Assembly (NCBI GenBank): GCA_001872985.1
Contig: MNYA01000236.1
Span: forward strand, 1 to 5,625
Origin: a bacterium CG2_30_54_10
GTDB taxonomy: Bacteria > Muiribacteriota > Ozemobacteria > Ozemobacterales > Ozemobacteraceae
DNA: 5,625 bases
Reading direction: 5' to 3'
Below, piece by piece: positions 1 to 5,625 of this stretch; within the stretch, counting starts at the first letter, position 1; each line of letters begins with the position of its first letter. A program made the translations under genes and the position numbers. The notes beneath the pieces were generated by a model. That model worked only from the letters and a program-made list of their open reading frames with translations. It searched no databases and was not told where the DNA came from.

Positions 1-104
1 CGGATCAACGTTACGCCCACTTCTCGATAATTGGCATGTAAATTTTCCAAAGTGTCTGTTTGAGCGAGGGTTCGAGGTATTCACTTCAGCAGGCTAAACA
101 CTTA
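1..104. other. Left flank after nuoF, no confident gene
   Basis: This is the sequence just downstream of the nuoF stop on the minus strand, where the next subunit gene of an NADH-oxidising complex could start. The only minus-strand ATG (at 37) opens just eight codons. A frame from a TTG at 50 stays open to the window edge (MENLHANYREVGVTLI), but it has no Shine-Dalgarno sequence and I recognise no family in 16 residues. I see no hairpin followed by a T-run that would act as a terminator for nuoF. Whether the operon continues to the left cannot be decided here. Confidence 0.4.
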
Positions 105-1310
105 CTATTCTCCTTGTATCGCCTGCTCGGTTTGCTTGCCGACCATGATCTCGTGCTTGAAATTTTTGAGGATCGAAATAAACGCGTTCGGAGCCGTCTG
201 CCCCAACCCGCATTTGCTCGCGATCTGCATCGACTCTCCAAGTGAAATCAACTCCCGGAGGTATCGCATCGAGCATTTCCGGTTTTCAAGCATTTTAATT
301 CCCTCGAGGAGAGTAGTCGTTCCATACCTGCATGGCGTACACTGGCCGCAGGATTCCTCGACAAAAAACTCCATGAAATTTTTCGCTACGCCAAGCATGC
401 TCCGGTGCTCGCCGAAGACGATGATCGATCCGCCGGTGGGAATACCCTCGAAAGCCAGAGTCGATTCGAATTCCGATCGGCCCACGCACCGCCCGGAAGC
501 CCCGCCCACTTGGACCGCCTTGGCGTTTTCCCCTCCGGCCTCTTTCAGGAGAGCGGCGACGGTGATTCCCATCGGAAACTCGTAAACACCAGGTCTGAGG
601 CAATCACCCGAGACGCTGAACAGTTTGGTTCCCGTCGATTTACTTGTTCCGAACGCCCTGAACCACTCCGCTCCCTTGGCCGCGATATGTAGCGCGGTAA
701 TAAATGTCTCTACATTGTTGATTACGGTAGGGCATTCAAGATATCCCATGGTTACCGGAAATGGAGGGCGGTTCCTCGGCTCACCGCGGTGTCCCTCCAG
801 ACTTTCGATCAGTGCTGATTCTTCCCCGCATACATACGACCCTGAACCAAGATGTATGTAAACATCGAAATCAAACCCCTCCTTCCCTGCTATGTTCTTC
901 CCAAGAAGGTTTTTTCCACGAACAACCTTGCGGGTGGCAATCAAGCCCTTCAGCAGATACTCATACTCGCCACGCAGATAAATGATGCCCTCCTTGGCTC
1001 CGACGGAATAGGCCGCAAGGGCCATTCCCGCATACAATTGTTCGGCGTAGTCGGAAAGAAGCACCCGATCCTTAAATGTTCCCGGCTCACCTTCGTCAGC
1101 ATTACAGATGATAAATTTTCTTTCCCCATCTGCTTTCGCAGCCAGGTCCCATTTCACACCAGTGGGGAAACCGGCTCCGCCACGTCCTTTTAAGCCCGAC
1201 TCCCGGATCTCGCGGATGACCTCTCCGGGAGCCCGGTTTGCAGCCTTTTTCAGGGCAGATTCGATCTCGATGTCGGAAAAAATCACCAAATCCTTTCGAC
1301 CGCCCATCAT
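105..1310 (-). CDS. nuoF: NADH-binding FMN/[4Fe-4S] subunit, NuoF/HoxF/HydB family
   Basis: This subunit oxidises NADH on FMN and passes electrons to a [4Fe-4S] cluster, in complex I or in a cytoplasmic NAD-linked hydrogenase or dehydrogenase. Seen in the 401 residues: the glycine-rich nucleotide site GLKGRGGAGFPTGVKW (39-54), the FMN-site stretch CNADEGEPGTFKDR (69-82), CGEESALIESLEGHRGEPR (161-179), and the cluster motif ESCGQCTPCRYGT (319-331) with C321, C324 and C327, completed by C367. All expected ligands are present. The length matches the NuoF core. It lacks the N-terminal thioredoxin-like [2Fe-2S] domain and the C-terminal ferredoxin domain found in the longer HydB proteins (general family knowledge). 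Wording such as STGTKLFSVSGDC and the PTGGSIIVF region recalls HoxF and HydB. The start overlaps the nuoE stop (ATGA) and has GGAGG six bases upstream. A second ATG follows directly and is equally possible. The family is certain; which complex it serves is not. Confidence 0.95.
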   Translation of the reverse strand: MMGGRKDLVIFSDIEIESALKKAANRAPGEVIREIRESGLKGRGGAGFPTGVKWDLAAKADGERKFIICNADEGEPGTFKDRVLLSDYAEQLYAGMALAAYSVGAKEGIIYLRGEYEYLLKGLIATRKVVRGKNLLGKNIAGKEGFDFDVYIHLGSGSYVCGEESALIESLEGHRGEPRNRPPFPVTMGYLECPTVINNVETFITALHIAAKGAEWFRAFGTSKSTGTKLFSVSGDCLRPGVYEFPMGITVAALLKEAGGENAKAVQVGGASGRCVGRSEFESTLAFEGIPTGGSIIVFGEHRSMLGVAKNFMEFFVEESCGQCTPCRYGTTTLLEGIKMLENRKCSMRYLRELISLGESMQIASKCGLGQTAPNAFISILKNFKHEIMVGKQTEQAIQGE

Positions 1311-1819
1311 TCCGCTCCTCCCTGGGTCACATGCGCCCCTGATTTTCTGATGTAACTCTCGATTATGTCTGTCACTGATTCAAGGGTAACTTTTGAATAG
1401 ACCTCGTCGTTGACCAGCATTGCCGGGCCCTGGTCGCACATCCCAAGACAGTGGGTGTACTCCAGGGTAAACTTTCCGTCCGGAGTTGTCTGGCCGAACT
1501 TGACCCCAAGGTCATTCTCGAGCTGGGTGGCGATACCGTTCTTCCCGGCCAGGTCACAGGATATTGTCTTGCACAAGCGAACGATGAACTTTCCCTTGCG
1601 CTTGGTTGAAAGAAAGGAATAGAAACTCACAACGCCATAGACCTCCGCGGGATGGATATTGAATGCATCCGCCACCTCCTGCATTGCTTCGGCCGGTATG
1701 TGCCGGTATTCCCTCTGAATATGCTGCAGAACCGGAAGAAGCCCGCTTCTATGTGAGGCACAATTTTCCGCGAACATCACTACATCCTGGTGGAGTTGTT
1801 CTTTTTCCGATGCAAGCAT
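1307..1819 (-). CDS. nuoE: [2Fe-2S] thioredoxin-like subunit, NuoE/HoxE/HydC family
   Basis: This is the small partner of NuoF. It carries a single [2Fe-2S] cluster next to the flavin subunit of an NADH-oxidising module. In the 170 residues, an N-terminal helical region (about 1-70, with LLPVLQHIQREYRHIP and HPAEVYGVVSFYSF, both typical of the family) is followed by a thioredoxin-like domain. The four ligands are visible as C-x4-C (C83, C88) and C-x3-C (C124, C128). The tail CDQGPAMLVNDEVYSKVT resembles HoxE and HydC proteins, where similar wording is common. The length is normal for the family. The stop overlaps the nuoF start by four bases, so the two are almost certainly co-translated and form a dimeric module. 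The start at 1819 has AGGAG six bases upstream. An extra cysteine at C20 is not a known ligand. What the pair feeds electrons to is not shown in this window. Confidence 0.95.
   Translation of the reverse strand: MLASEKEQLHQDVVMFAENCASHRSGLLPVLQHIQREYRHIPAEAMQEVADAFNIHPAEVYGVVSFYSFLSTKRKGKFIVRLCKTISCDLAGKNGIATQLENDLGVKFGQTTPDGKFTLEYTHCLGMCDQGPAMLVNDEVYSKVTLESVTDIIESYIRKSGAHVTQGGAE
1315..1322 (-). promoter_or_regulatory. Ribosome binding site of nuoF inside nuoE
   Basis: On the minus strand this reads GGGAGGAG, inside the last codons of nuoE. The GGAGG core is six bases before the first of two adjacent ATG codons, which supports the 1310 start and independent or coupled re-initiation on nuoF. 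Confidence 0.8.
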
Positions 1820-1825
1820 CTCAAT

Positions 1826-1830
1826 CTCCT
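1826..1830 (-). promoter_or_regulatory. Ribosome binding site of nuoE
   Basis: AGGAG on the minus strand, preceded by A-rich sequence, lies six bases before the ATG at 1819. It is a strong site and fixes the nuoE start. Confidence 0.85.
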
Positions 1831-1833
1831 TTT

Positions 1834-1850
1834 CATTTGCATTTGCATTT
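1834..1850. repeat. Short hexamer repeat in the nuoE leader
   Basis: CATTTG occurs twice in tandem, followed by a partial third copy (CATTT). On the nuoE sense strand this is AAATGCAAATGCAAATG, immediately upstream of the ribosome binding site. It creates extra out-of-place ATG triplets in the leader, none with a good ribosome binding site of its own. It may be chance in an AT-rich leader. Confidence 0.6.
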
Positions 1851-1898
1851 TTAGTATCTACTCAATAATTTGGGGAAACTCAATGATTCCTGGCACAA

Positions 1899-1963
1899 GA
1901 GATTTCTCCATTCGGTCGAAATGACAGCATCATTTGTCATTCCGAACGAATGTGAGAAATCTC
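1899..1963. repeat. 65-bp palindromic interspersed repeat, REP/MITE-like
   Basis: The left arm (1899-1926, beginning GAGATTTCTCCATTC) and the right arm (1935-1963, ending GAGAAATCTC) are reverse complements. They differ by two substitutions and one inserted base over 28-29 bases, around an 8-base loop (GCATCATT). The inner ends are ATGACA and TGTCAT. From memory, the right arm resembles a palindromic repeat, roughly TGTCATTCCGAGCGAAGCGAGGAATCTC, that recurs in intergenic regions of many unrelated bacteria. No target-site duplication and no protein gene are visible, so it would be a non-autonomous element if mobile. It lies between the nuoE leader and the end of the radical SAM gene. As RNA it would form a long stem from either strand, but no T-run follows, so it is not a standard terminator. 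Confidence 0.85.
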
Positions 1964-2059
1964 GCTTTATGTTGAGAATCAGCTAATGCCCCTCCTTTTG
2001 GAGCAGATACCATTTCTATTTTTATTTCGACTTCACATTGCTAATTATTTCACAATTTT

Positions 2060-2079
2060 CAAGCGCCGTAAAGCACTTG
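2060..2079 (-). terminator. Weak hairpin downstream of the radical SAM gene
   Basis: On the minus strand CAAGTGC and GCGCTTG pair as a 7-bp stem with one G-T pair around a 6-base loop, about 25 bases after the stop codon. It is followed by AAAATTGTG rather than a T-run, so intrinsic termination is doubtful. The position is the main argument for a role in ending or protecting the transcript. Confidence 0.25.
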
Positions 2080-2104
2080 GATATTTCGGAAACATTACAA
2101 CCGT

Positions 2105-4981
2105 TCAACGGTCGTTCCCCAGGCCGATAACCTCGGCTATCGCCCCGTCCCCGGCCAGCGCAGGGAAAATATGCCGCTCCGGCCATCGTGAAAATTTGAG
2201 CTCGAGTTGTCTTCCGTTTTTCTCCCAGGCAATGTCTGTCAATCCGCTTTTCTTTGCATGTCCTGCTTGGAGGGTCCAGGTCAGGCGGTTACCAATCCAG
2301 AGTTTCTGGTGGGCAAGACGGTATTTCTGAAGAAAGCCGTCAACACGCTTCCCCACTTCGCCACCGCACAATGTTGGAGACAGCTCGATCCGAGAAACCA
2401 CTTCACCCTCGGGAACTCCCCTTTTGACCGGGCTAACCGCGCGGATAGCCATGTCCGATCCCCCGTTTTCGTCAAACGGGAAACGCCCGTTCAGAGCAGG
2501 AAGCTCAGCATCTCCCCGAACCAGGAAATCTCCCCAGAACAACCCAAAGCCTGCTTCACGCTCCATGACACGGTCGAATCGTATGAATCCTGCCGTCCAT
2601 TCGGGAACAGCCTTCAGCAAAAGGCGTGTCAGAGCGGCCGTTAGAAAGCCATTCCCGCAATCAGCCCACCGTCTGGGAATGCAGGCAACGAGCCGAAAGG
2701 CTCTCGGGGGGCCGGCGGGTTCCGACTCAACCCTTGGGAAAGGGGAAATCCCGGCTGACAAGCATTTGTCGTTGCAAGCAAAGCGTTGCAATTCTCCCGA
2801 CTCGGGTTGCCTTGCCGCGCTTCGCCCGCAACCAACCCTCGCCACCCGGAATGACACGCCTGCGCCAGCCGATCGTTTCTCGCTTCCCGCCCTTGAGACG
2901 CCTTGCTGCACCCGCCCGGTCACCTCCGATCGCTCTTCGGCGGTTTTACAAGCCCCGCACCCGAGACATTCCCCTGACCCATAAGGCAGAGCCAGGCACG
3001 GTTCATTCGATGAGCCGCCCCATAAAACCCGGAAGTTCCGAAATAAAAACTCTTTAGAAACCCCGGCATACACGTCATCCCACGGAAAAATTGTCCCGTT
3101 CGAATCGATTTCAGGCGCCACGGGTGCGACGCCGCCCCCTTTTGCCCTCCGCTTGGCGAGGGCGTTCCCTGGCGGTTCTCCGGCTAACCCGGCTAAGCCC
3201 CTCTCGGAATTGAGGCGCGGGCCAAAATACCGTTCGGGGCCTGTGGCTTCGCGGGAATTCTGTCGCAAGAAATCCCAAAGCTCACGCTTGACCTCTCCAC
3301 GGTATCTGAAGCCTTTATTGACGGAAGCCTCCACGAGCTTGGGAGTTGCCCTCCGGTCTGAATAAGCCAACCATTCGGATACCAACGCATCGTATGGCCC
3401 CGCGCTGATGCGGCTTTCAAAGCCGGCCTTCCGGACCTGGCCGGAAATCAGATTCATGATCCGCTGCAAATCAGCGGCCACGCCCCTTCCCCCCGAAAAC
3501 TGCAATGGGGTGAAAGGCGGCCGGAAAAGCACCGCAAGGGAAAAAGTCAGACGGGCCTTTCCAGGCTGGCCATCCATGAGGGTTTTCAGTTTTCCCAGAA
3601 AAACTCCGAACTCTTCGTGATCTGAATCTCGCTCGAACCACGTAACAATCAGGAAAATCTTCATCTGCCTGATATTGCGGTTGAAAAGCTCTTGGAACCC
3701 AGTCAAAAGAACATCCTCCTGAAGATTCTTCTGAAGAAGCTCCCTTATTCGATCGCTGATTCCCTCCATCGCGCAGGTGTAGGTTCTTTTCCCCGCAGCA
3801 AGCTGTCTGTCGATCAAAGCCGGAAGGCGGGCGATGGCATCGAAACGCTGGCTCTTGATCGCGACACGGTCGAAAATCCTGCCCAGGGCCCCGAGAAGCG
3901 GGAAAAGCCCTGAAAATGTGTTGAAATTGAACGTCATCAGGGCGATTTCCGATAATCCGAGATTCGCCTTCAATCTCATCGCATCATTCACAACCGCTTC
4001 CACGGCGCGTTCCCTGTATGGCTTCTGCTCCCAGGATTCCTTGCAAAAAGAACAAAAGTACGGACAACCCCCGCTGACCAGAACATGCGCAGAACCGGCG
4101 GTTTCATCATGATAGAAAATTGGGCCTCGTACAAACCCGCTTCGCAGGCCTTTCATGGACGTCCGATGGGCAATTACGGGAAAAGGCGCTCCATCAGCAG
4201 GTACGATCCTCGTCAGACACCCTTTTTCATCGTATTCCTGGCGATATGCCCCGGGATCGTAGAATCCCGGAACTTCATCTCGAAGCCGCTTCAGCAGCTC
4301 GGATCTGGGCTCACTACGCATGCCGGCCAAAAGTGTGAGTATCTGTCCGAAAACTTCTTCTCCATCTCCAACCAGCACGCCATCGACAATGCCTTCCTGG
4401 TTCCCGTCCGGGCTTACCTTTCCGTGAAGGACGGAACTGACGAATGAATTGCTGCCGCCCAACAGAATAAAGGGGAAACCCCCATCAACACGAGCCTTGC
4501 GACCAAGCGGAATTCCGGAGTGCGCCAGCAAAGCCGGAAGGTTCACCAGCTCCTGAACCACCGAGTTGCTGATGGCGATCAGGTCGAAACTCTTCGGACA
4601 ACGCTTCGATGTGGTTCCGACAAGCAATGGAATCCCTGCCCGCAGCATCAATTCTTCATCTTGGGCGGGCGGCAAGAATGCCAGATCAGCGTAAACCCCT
4701 TCGACCGCGGTTGCCATCTGGAACAAGTAGGAATGAGTGATCCCGGCGGCCACCTCGGAATACTCGGAAAGCCGCACGATCAGCACCCTGAGCCTGTATC
4801 CGTCGAACGCGCTCGGATCCTGGGTATTGGGTTCCCCTCCAAGCAGCCACAATCCGCGCCTCGACAAGGACCGTCGGTTTCCCTCGAACCAGGCGGCAAT
4901 TTTCCGGCAATCGGTTTCCATGTTGAAATTATTCTGCGATCTGTTTTTTCCGATCTTTAAGGATGTGTCATTAGCCTTCAT
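2105..4981 (-). CDS. Fused B12-binding-like radical SAM protein, diverged TIGR03960 type
   Basis: This is a predicted cytoplasmic [4Fe-4S] radical SAM enzyme of 958 residues; the substrate is unknown. Residues 40-215 match the B12-binding-like N-terminal half of TIGR03960: LGGEPN near 48, FLPPAQDEELMLRAGIPLL (102-120), FDLIAIS (132), ILLGG (172), VGDGEEVF (204-211). No DxHxxG cobalamin ligand is seen. The radical SAM core has SGGCPYFCSFCKESW with C306, C310 and C313, then YRERAVEAV and TYTCAMEG as in related enzymes. Around 632, FPWDDVYAGVSKEFL precedes C662, C672, C675 and C678 (CX9CX2CX2C), matching the conserved PWDHI...GVSKEFL...CGVC region and probably binding another cluster. Residues 680-755 are Arg/Gly/Ala/Ser-rich with no recognised fold. 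Residues 757-958 occupy the place of DUF2344 but lack its RFLSHLD-like signature. The start is uncertain: the ATG at 4981 follows a stop two codons upstream and has no clear ribosome binding site, and M21 (4921) is the alternative. It has no same-strand neighbour closer than 285 bp. Confidence 0.85.
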   Translation of the reverse strand: MKANDTSLKIGKNRSQNNFNMETDCRKIAAWFEGNRRSLSRRGLWLLGGEPNTQDPSAFDGYRLRVLIVRLSEYSEVAAGITHSYLFQMATAVEGVYADLAFLPPAQDEELMLRAGIPLLVGTTSKRCPKSFDLIAISNSVVQELVNLPALLAHSGIPLGRKARVDGGFPFILLGGSNSFVSSVLHGKVSPDGNQEGIVDGVLVGDGEEVFGQILTLLAGMRSEPRSELLKRLRDEVPGFYDPGAYRQEYDEKGCLTRIVPADGAPFPVIAHRTSMKGLRSGFVRGPIFYHDETAGSAHVLVSGGCPYFCSFCKESWEQKPYRERAVEAVVNDAMRLKANLGLSEIALMTFNFNTFSGLFPLLGALGRIFDRVAIKSQRFDAIARLPALIDRQLAAGKRTYTCAMEGISDRIRELLQKNLQEDVLLTGFQELFNRNIRQMKIFLIVTWFERDSDHEEFGVFLGKLKTLMDGQPGKARLTFSLAVLFRPPFTPLQFSGGRGVAADLQRIMNLISGQVRKAGFESRISAGPYDALVSEWLAYSDRRATPKLVEASVNKGFRYRGEVKRELWDFLRQNSREATGPERYFGPRLNSERGLAGLAGEPPGNALAKRRAKGGGVAPVAPEIDSNGTIFPWDDVYAGVSKEFLFRNFRVLWGGSSNEPCLALPYGSGECLGCGACKTAEERSEVTGRVQQGVSRAGSEKRSAGAGVSFRVARVGCGRSAARQPESGELQRFACNDKCLSAGISPFPRVESEPAGPPRAFRLVACIPRRWADCGNGFLTAALTRLLLKAVPEWTAGFIRFDRVMEREAGFGLFWGDFLVRGDAELPALNGRFPFDENGGSDMAIRAVSPVKRGVPEGEVVSRIELSPTLCGGEVGKRVDGFLQKYRLAHQKLWIGNRLTWTLQAGHAKKSGLTDIAWEKNGRQLELKFSRWPERHIFPALAGDGAIAEVIGLGNDR

Positions 4982-5104
4982 CAGTCAATCTGAAACGATA
5001 ACTCGACCTCTGAAAAAAGTTAAATCAATCAATCAATCAAGCTCTCTGGGCTCTCCATTCTTGTGATAGTCTTAACAGTGAGCTTGCCACGGATACTGGA
5101 AAAG
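4982..5104. promoter_or_regulatory. Divergent intergenic region, radical SAM gene and DUF2877 gene
   Basis: Both flanking genes read away from this 123-bp stretch, so it should hold the start signals of both. I found no convincing -35/-10 pair on either strand. On the minus strand the tetranucleotide repeat makes overlapping TTGATT hexamers, which resemble a -35 box, but the best downstream -10 candidate (TTATCG) is about 21 bases away. Neither gene has a strong Shine-Dalgarno sequence, unlike nuoE and nuoF in the same window. Confidence 0.5.
5023..5040. repeat. Tetranucleotide tandem repeat (AATC)4
   Basis: Four perfect AATC units plus AA lie in the divergent intergenic region, 41 bases before the minus-strand ATG at 4981 and 64 bases before the plus-strand ATG at 5105. 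Tetranucleotide tracts can gain or lose units by slipped-strand mispairing. Here such changes would alter promoter or leader spacing, not a reading frame. Four units is short for a highly mutable locus. Confidence 0.9.
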
Positions 5105-5625
5105 ATGAATTTCTCCGTCCGGGAGGACACCTGGCTGGACTTCTCAGCCCCGTGGCAAACCGAGGTCGGAACTGTCTTTTCGACCTCATTTGACGCCCGC
5201 CTTTTTGGCAGCTTCATCTTCTTTCCCTCCAAGGATTATGATTTACACCCATTCGGGATGCTTGTTCCCTTGAGATTTTCGCAGCCGGACCCGGGGGAAA
5301 GAATCGAGTGGGATGGGAACCGGCTATTCATCGGTTCTTCCTCGTTTCAGCGCGGACCTGACATTCAACAAACTAAAATTCCAAAAGGATCCGATTTCCC
5401 CTACCTCGATGAAAATCTTCGAACTTTGAAAAGATCTCTTCCTCTCCTGGCCGGGGAAAGTCCCCTGAGCGCCGCATTTCAGGATATTTCCGCAAACGAA
5501 TTCACTTCCCCAATTCGGCAAGTCCGCTCCGGTCTTGGGGCGGGCTCCCTCGATCTCTCCGCATTTGGAGGGTGGTTTGGAGCGGGGGTCGGTCTTACAC
5601 CATCCTGGGATGATTTCATGACCGG
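5105..5625 (+). CDS. DUF2877 (AllH-like) protein, 3' end outside window
   Basis: An open frame from the ATG at 5105 runs to the right edge with no stop: 173 full codons plus two bases. The hallmark is GAGVGLTPSWDDFMTG (159-174), matching the DUF2877/AllH signature GxGxGLTPSGDDFLxG with tryptophan in place of the usual glycine at 168. Other family-like stretches are EVGTVFSTSFDARLF (20-34), VPLRFS followed by GERIEWDGNRLFIG (64-77), and SLPLLAGESPLSAAF (111-125). E. coli AllH, of this family, has been reported as part of an oxamate carbamoyltransferase in allantoin breakdown; elsewhere the role is unclear. No allG, fdrA or carbamate kinase gene is visible here, so no function is assigned. No signal peptide is seen. 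The start is uncertain: GGA four bases before the ATG is a weak ribosome binding site, and GTG codons at 5078 and 5063 are in frame after the upstream TAA at 5021. At least the last third is missing. Confidence 0.8.
   Translation, partial: MNFSVREDTWLDFSAPWQTEVGTVFSTSFDARLFGSFIFFPSKDYDLHPFGMLVPLRFSQPDPGERIEWDGNRLFIGSSSFQRGPDIQQTKIPKGSDFPYLDENLRTLKRSLPLLAGESPLSAAFQDISANEFTSPIRQVRSGLGAGSLDLSAFGGWFGAGVGLTPSWDDFMT

Noticed and set aside
136..585. A 149-codon plus-strand open frame opposite nuoF.
   Set aside because: nuoF on the minus strand has all its cofactor motifs through this stretch, so the plus frame is a shadow.
1853..1883. A possible nuoE promoter on the minus strand: TTGAGT (1878-1883) and TAGATACT (1853-1860).
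   Set aside because: The -10 candidate GATACT matches four of six consensus bases but is 19 bases from the -35. The correctly spaced alternative TAGATA matches only three. This is not better than chance in AT-rich sequence.
1891..1905. TGGCAC at 1891 as a possible sigma-54 -24 element.
   Set aside because: The required GC about ten bases after the GG is absent (TT is found), and it points towards the plus strand, where no gene follows.
2424..2984. A 186-codon open frame on the plus strand opposite the radical SAM gene.
   Set aside because: It lies wholly antisense to a frame with clear family motifs on both sides. Its translation is Pro/Ser/Arg-rich without any recognisable domain, as expected for a shadow frame in GC-rich coding DNA.
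4085..4447. A 120-codon plus-strand open frame over the radical SAM core region.
   Set aside because: The opposite strand encodes the conserved N-terminal and core motifs here. The plus frame has no ribosome binding site and no family resemblance.
5029..5232. A 67-codon minus-strand open frame at the start of the DUF2877 gene.
   Set aside because: It is antisense to the DUF2877 frame and low in complexity. Its end overlaps the tetranucleotide repeat, and nothing supports it as a gene.

Overview
The window looks like a piece of a bacterial chromosome, probably from an anaerobic or facultative organism of roughly 50% GC. It carries three complete genes on the minus strand and one gene on the plus strand that is cut by the right edge. 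I cannot name the phylum. The proteins are recognisable but diverged, so a poorly sampled lineage is likely, and this is inference only.

Left part (105-1819, minus): a translationally coupled nuoE-nuoF pair with an ATGA overlap. The two encode the [2Fe-2S] subunit and the FMN/NADH-binding [4Fe-4S] subunit of an NADH-oxidising module. The sequence style resembles the HoxEF and HydCB proteins of NAD-linked hydrogenases at least as much as the complex I subunits. The catalytic partner (a NuoG, HoxU or HydA type protein) is not in the window. It could lie beyond the left edge, but the 104 bases shown there contain no clear gene start.

Middle gap (1820-2104): the nuoE leader has a strong ribosome binding site and a short hexamer repeat. 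Next to it is a 65-bp nearly perfect palindrome of the interspersed 'TGTCATTCCGA...GAATCTC' type. A weak hairpin lies just after the radical SAM gene.

Centre (2105-4981, minus): one 958-codon gene for a diverged member of the fused radical SAM family TIGR03960. It has a B12-binding-like N-terminal domain, a CX3CX2C radical SAM core, a four-cysteine cluster motif, and a C-terminal domain where this family normally carries DUF2344. The DUF2344 signature is largely missing here.

Right part (4982-5625): a 123-bp divergent intergenic region contains a tetranucleotide repeat, (AATC)4. It is followed by the 5' two thirds or so of a DUF2877 (AllH-like) gene on the plus strand, which runs off the window. 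This gene is easy to miss because it has no stop codon in the window.

I see no single pathway linking the three units. They look like separate transcription units: nuoEF, the lone radical SAM gene, and the DUF2877 gene. I saw no tRNA, rRNA, CRISPR array or transposase gene.
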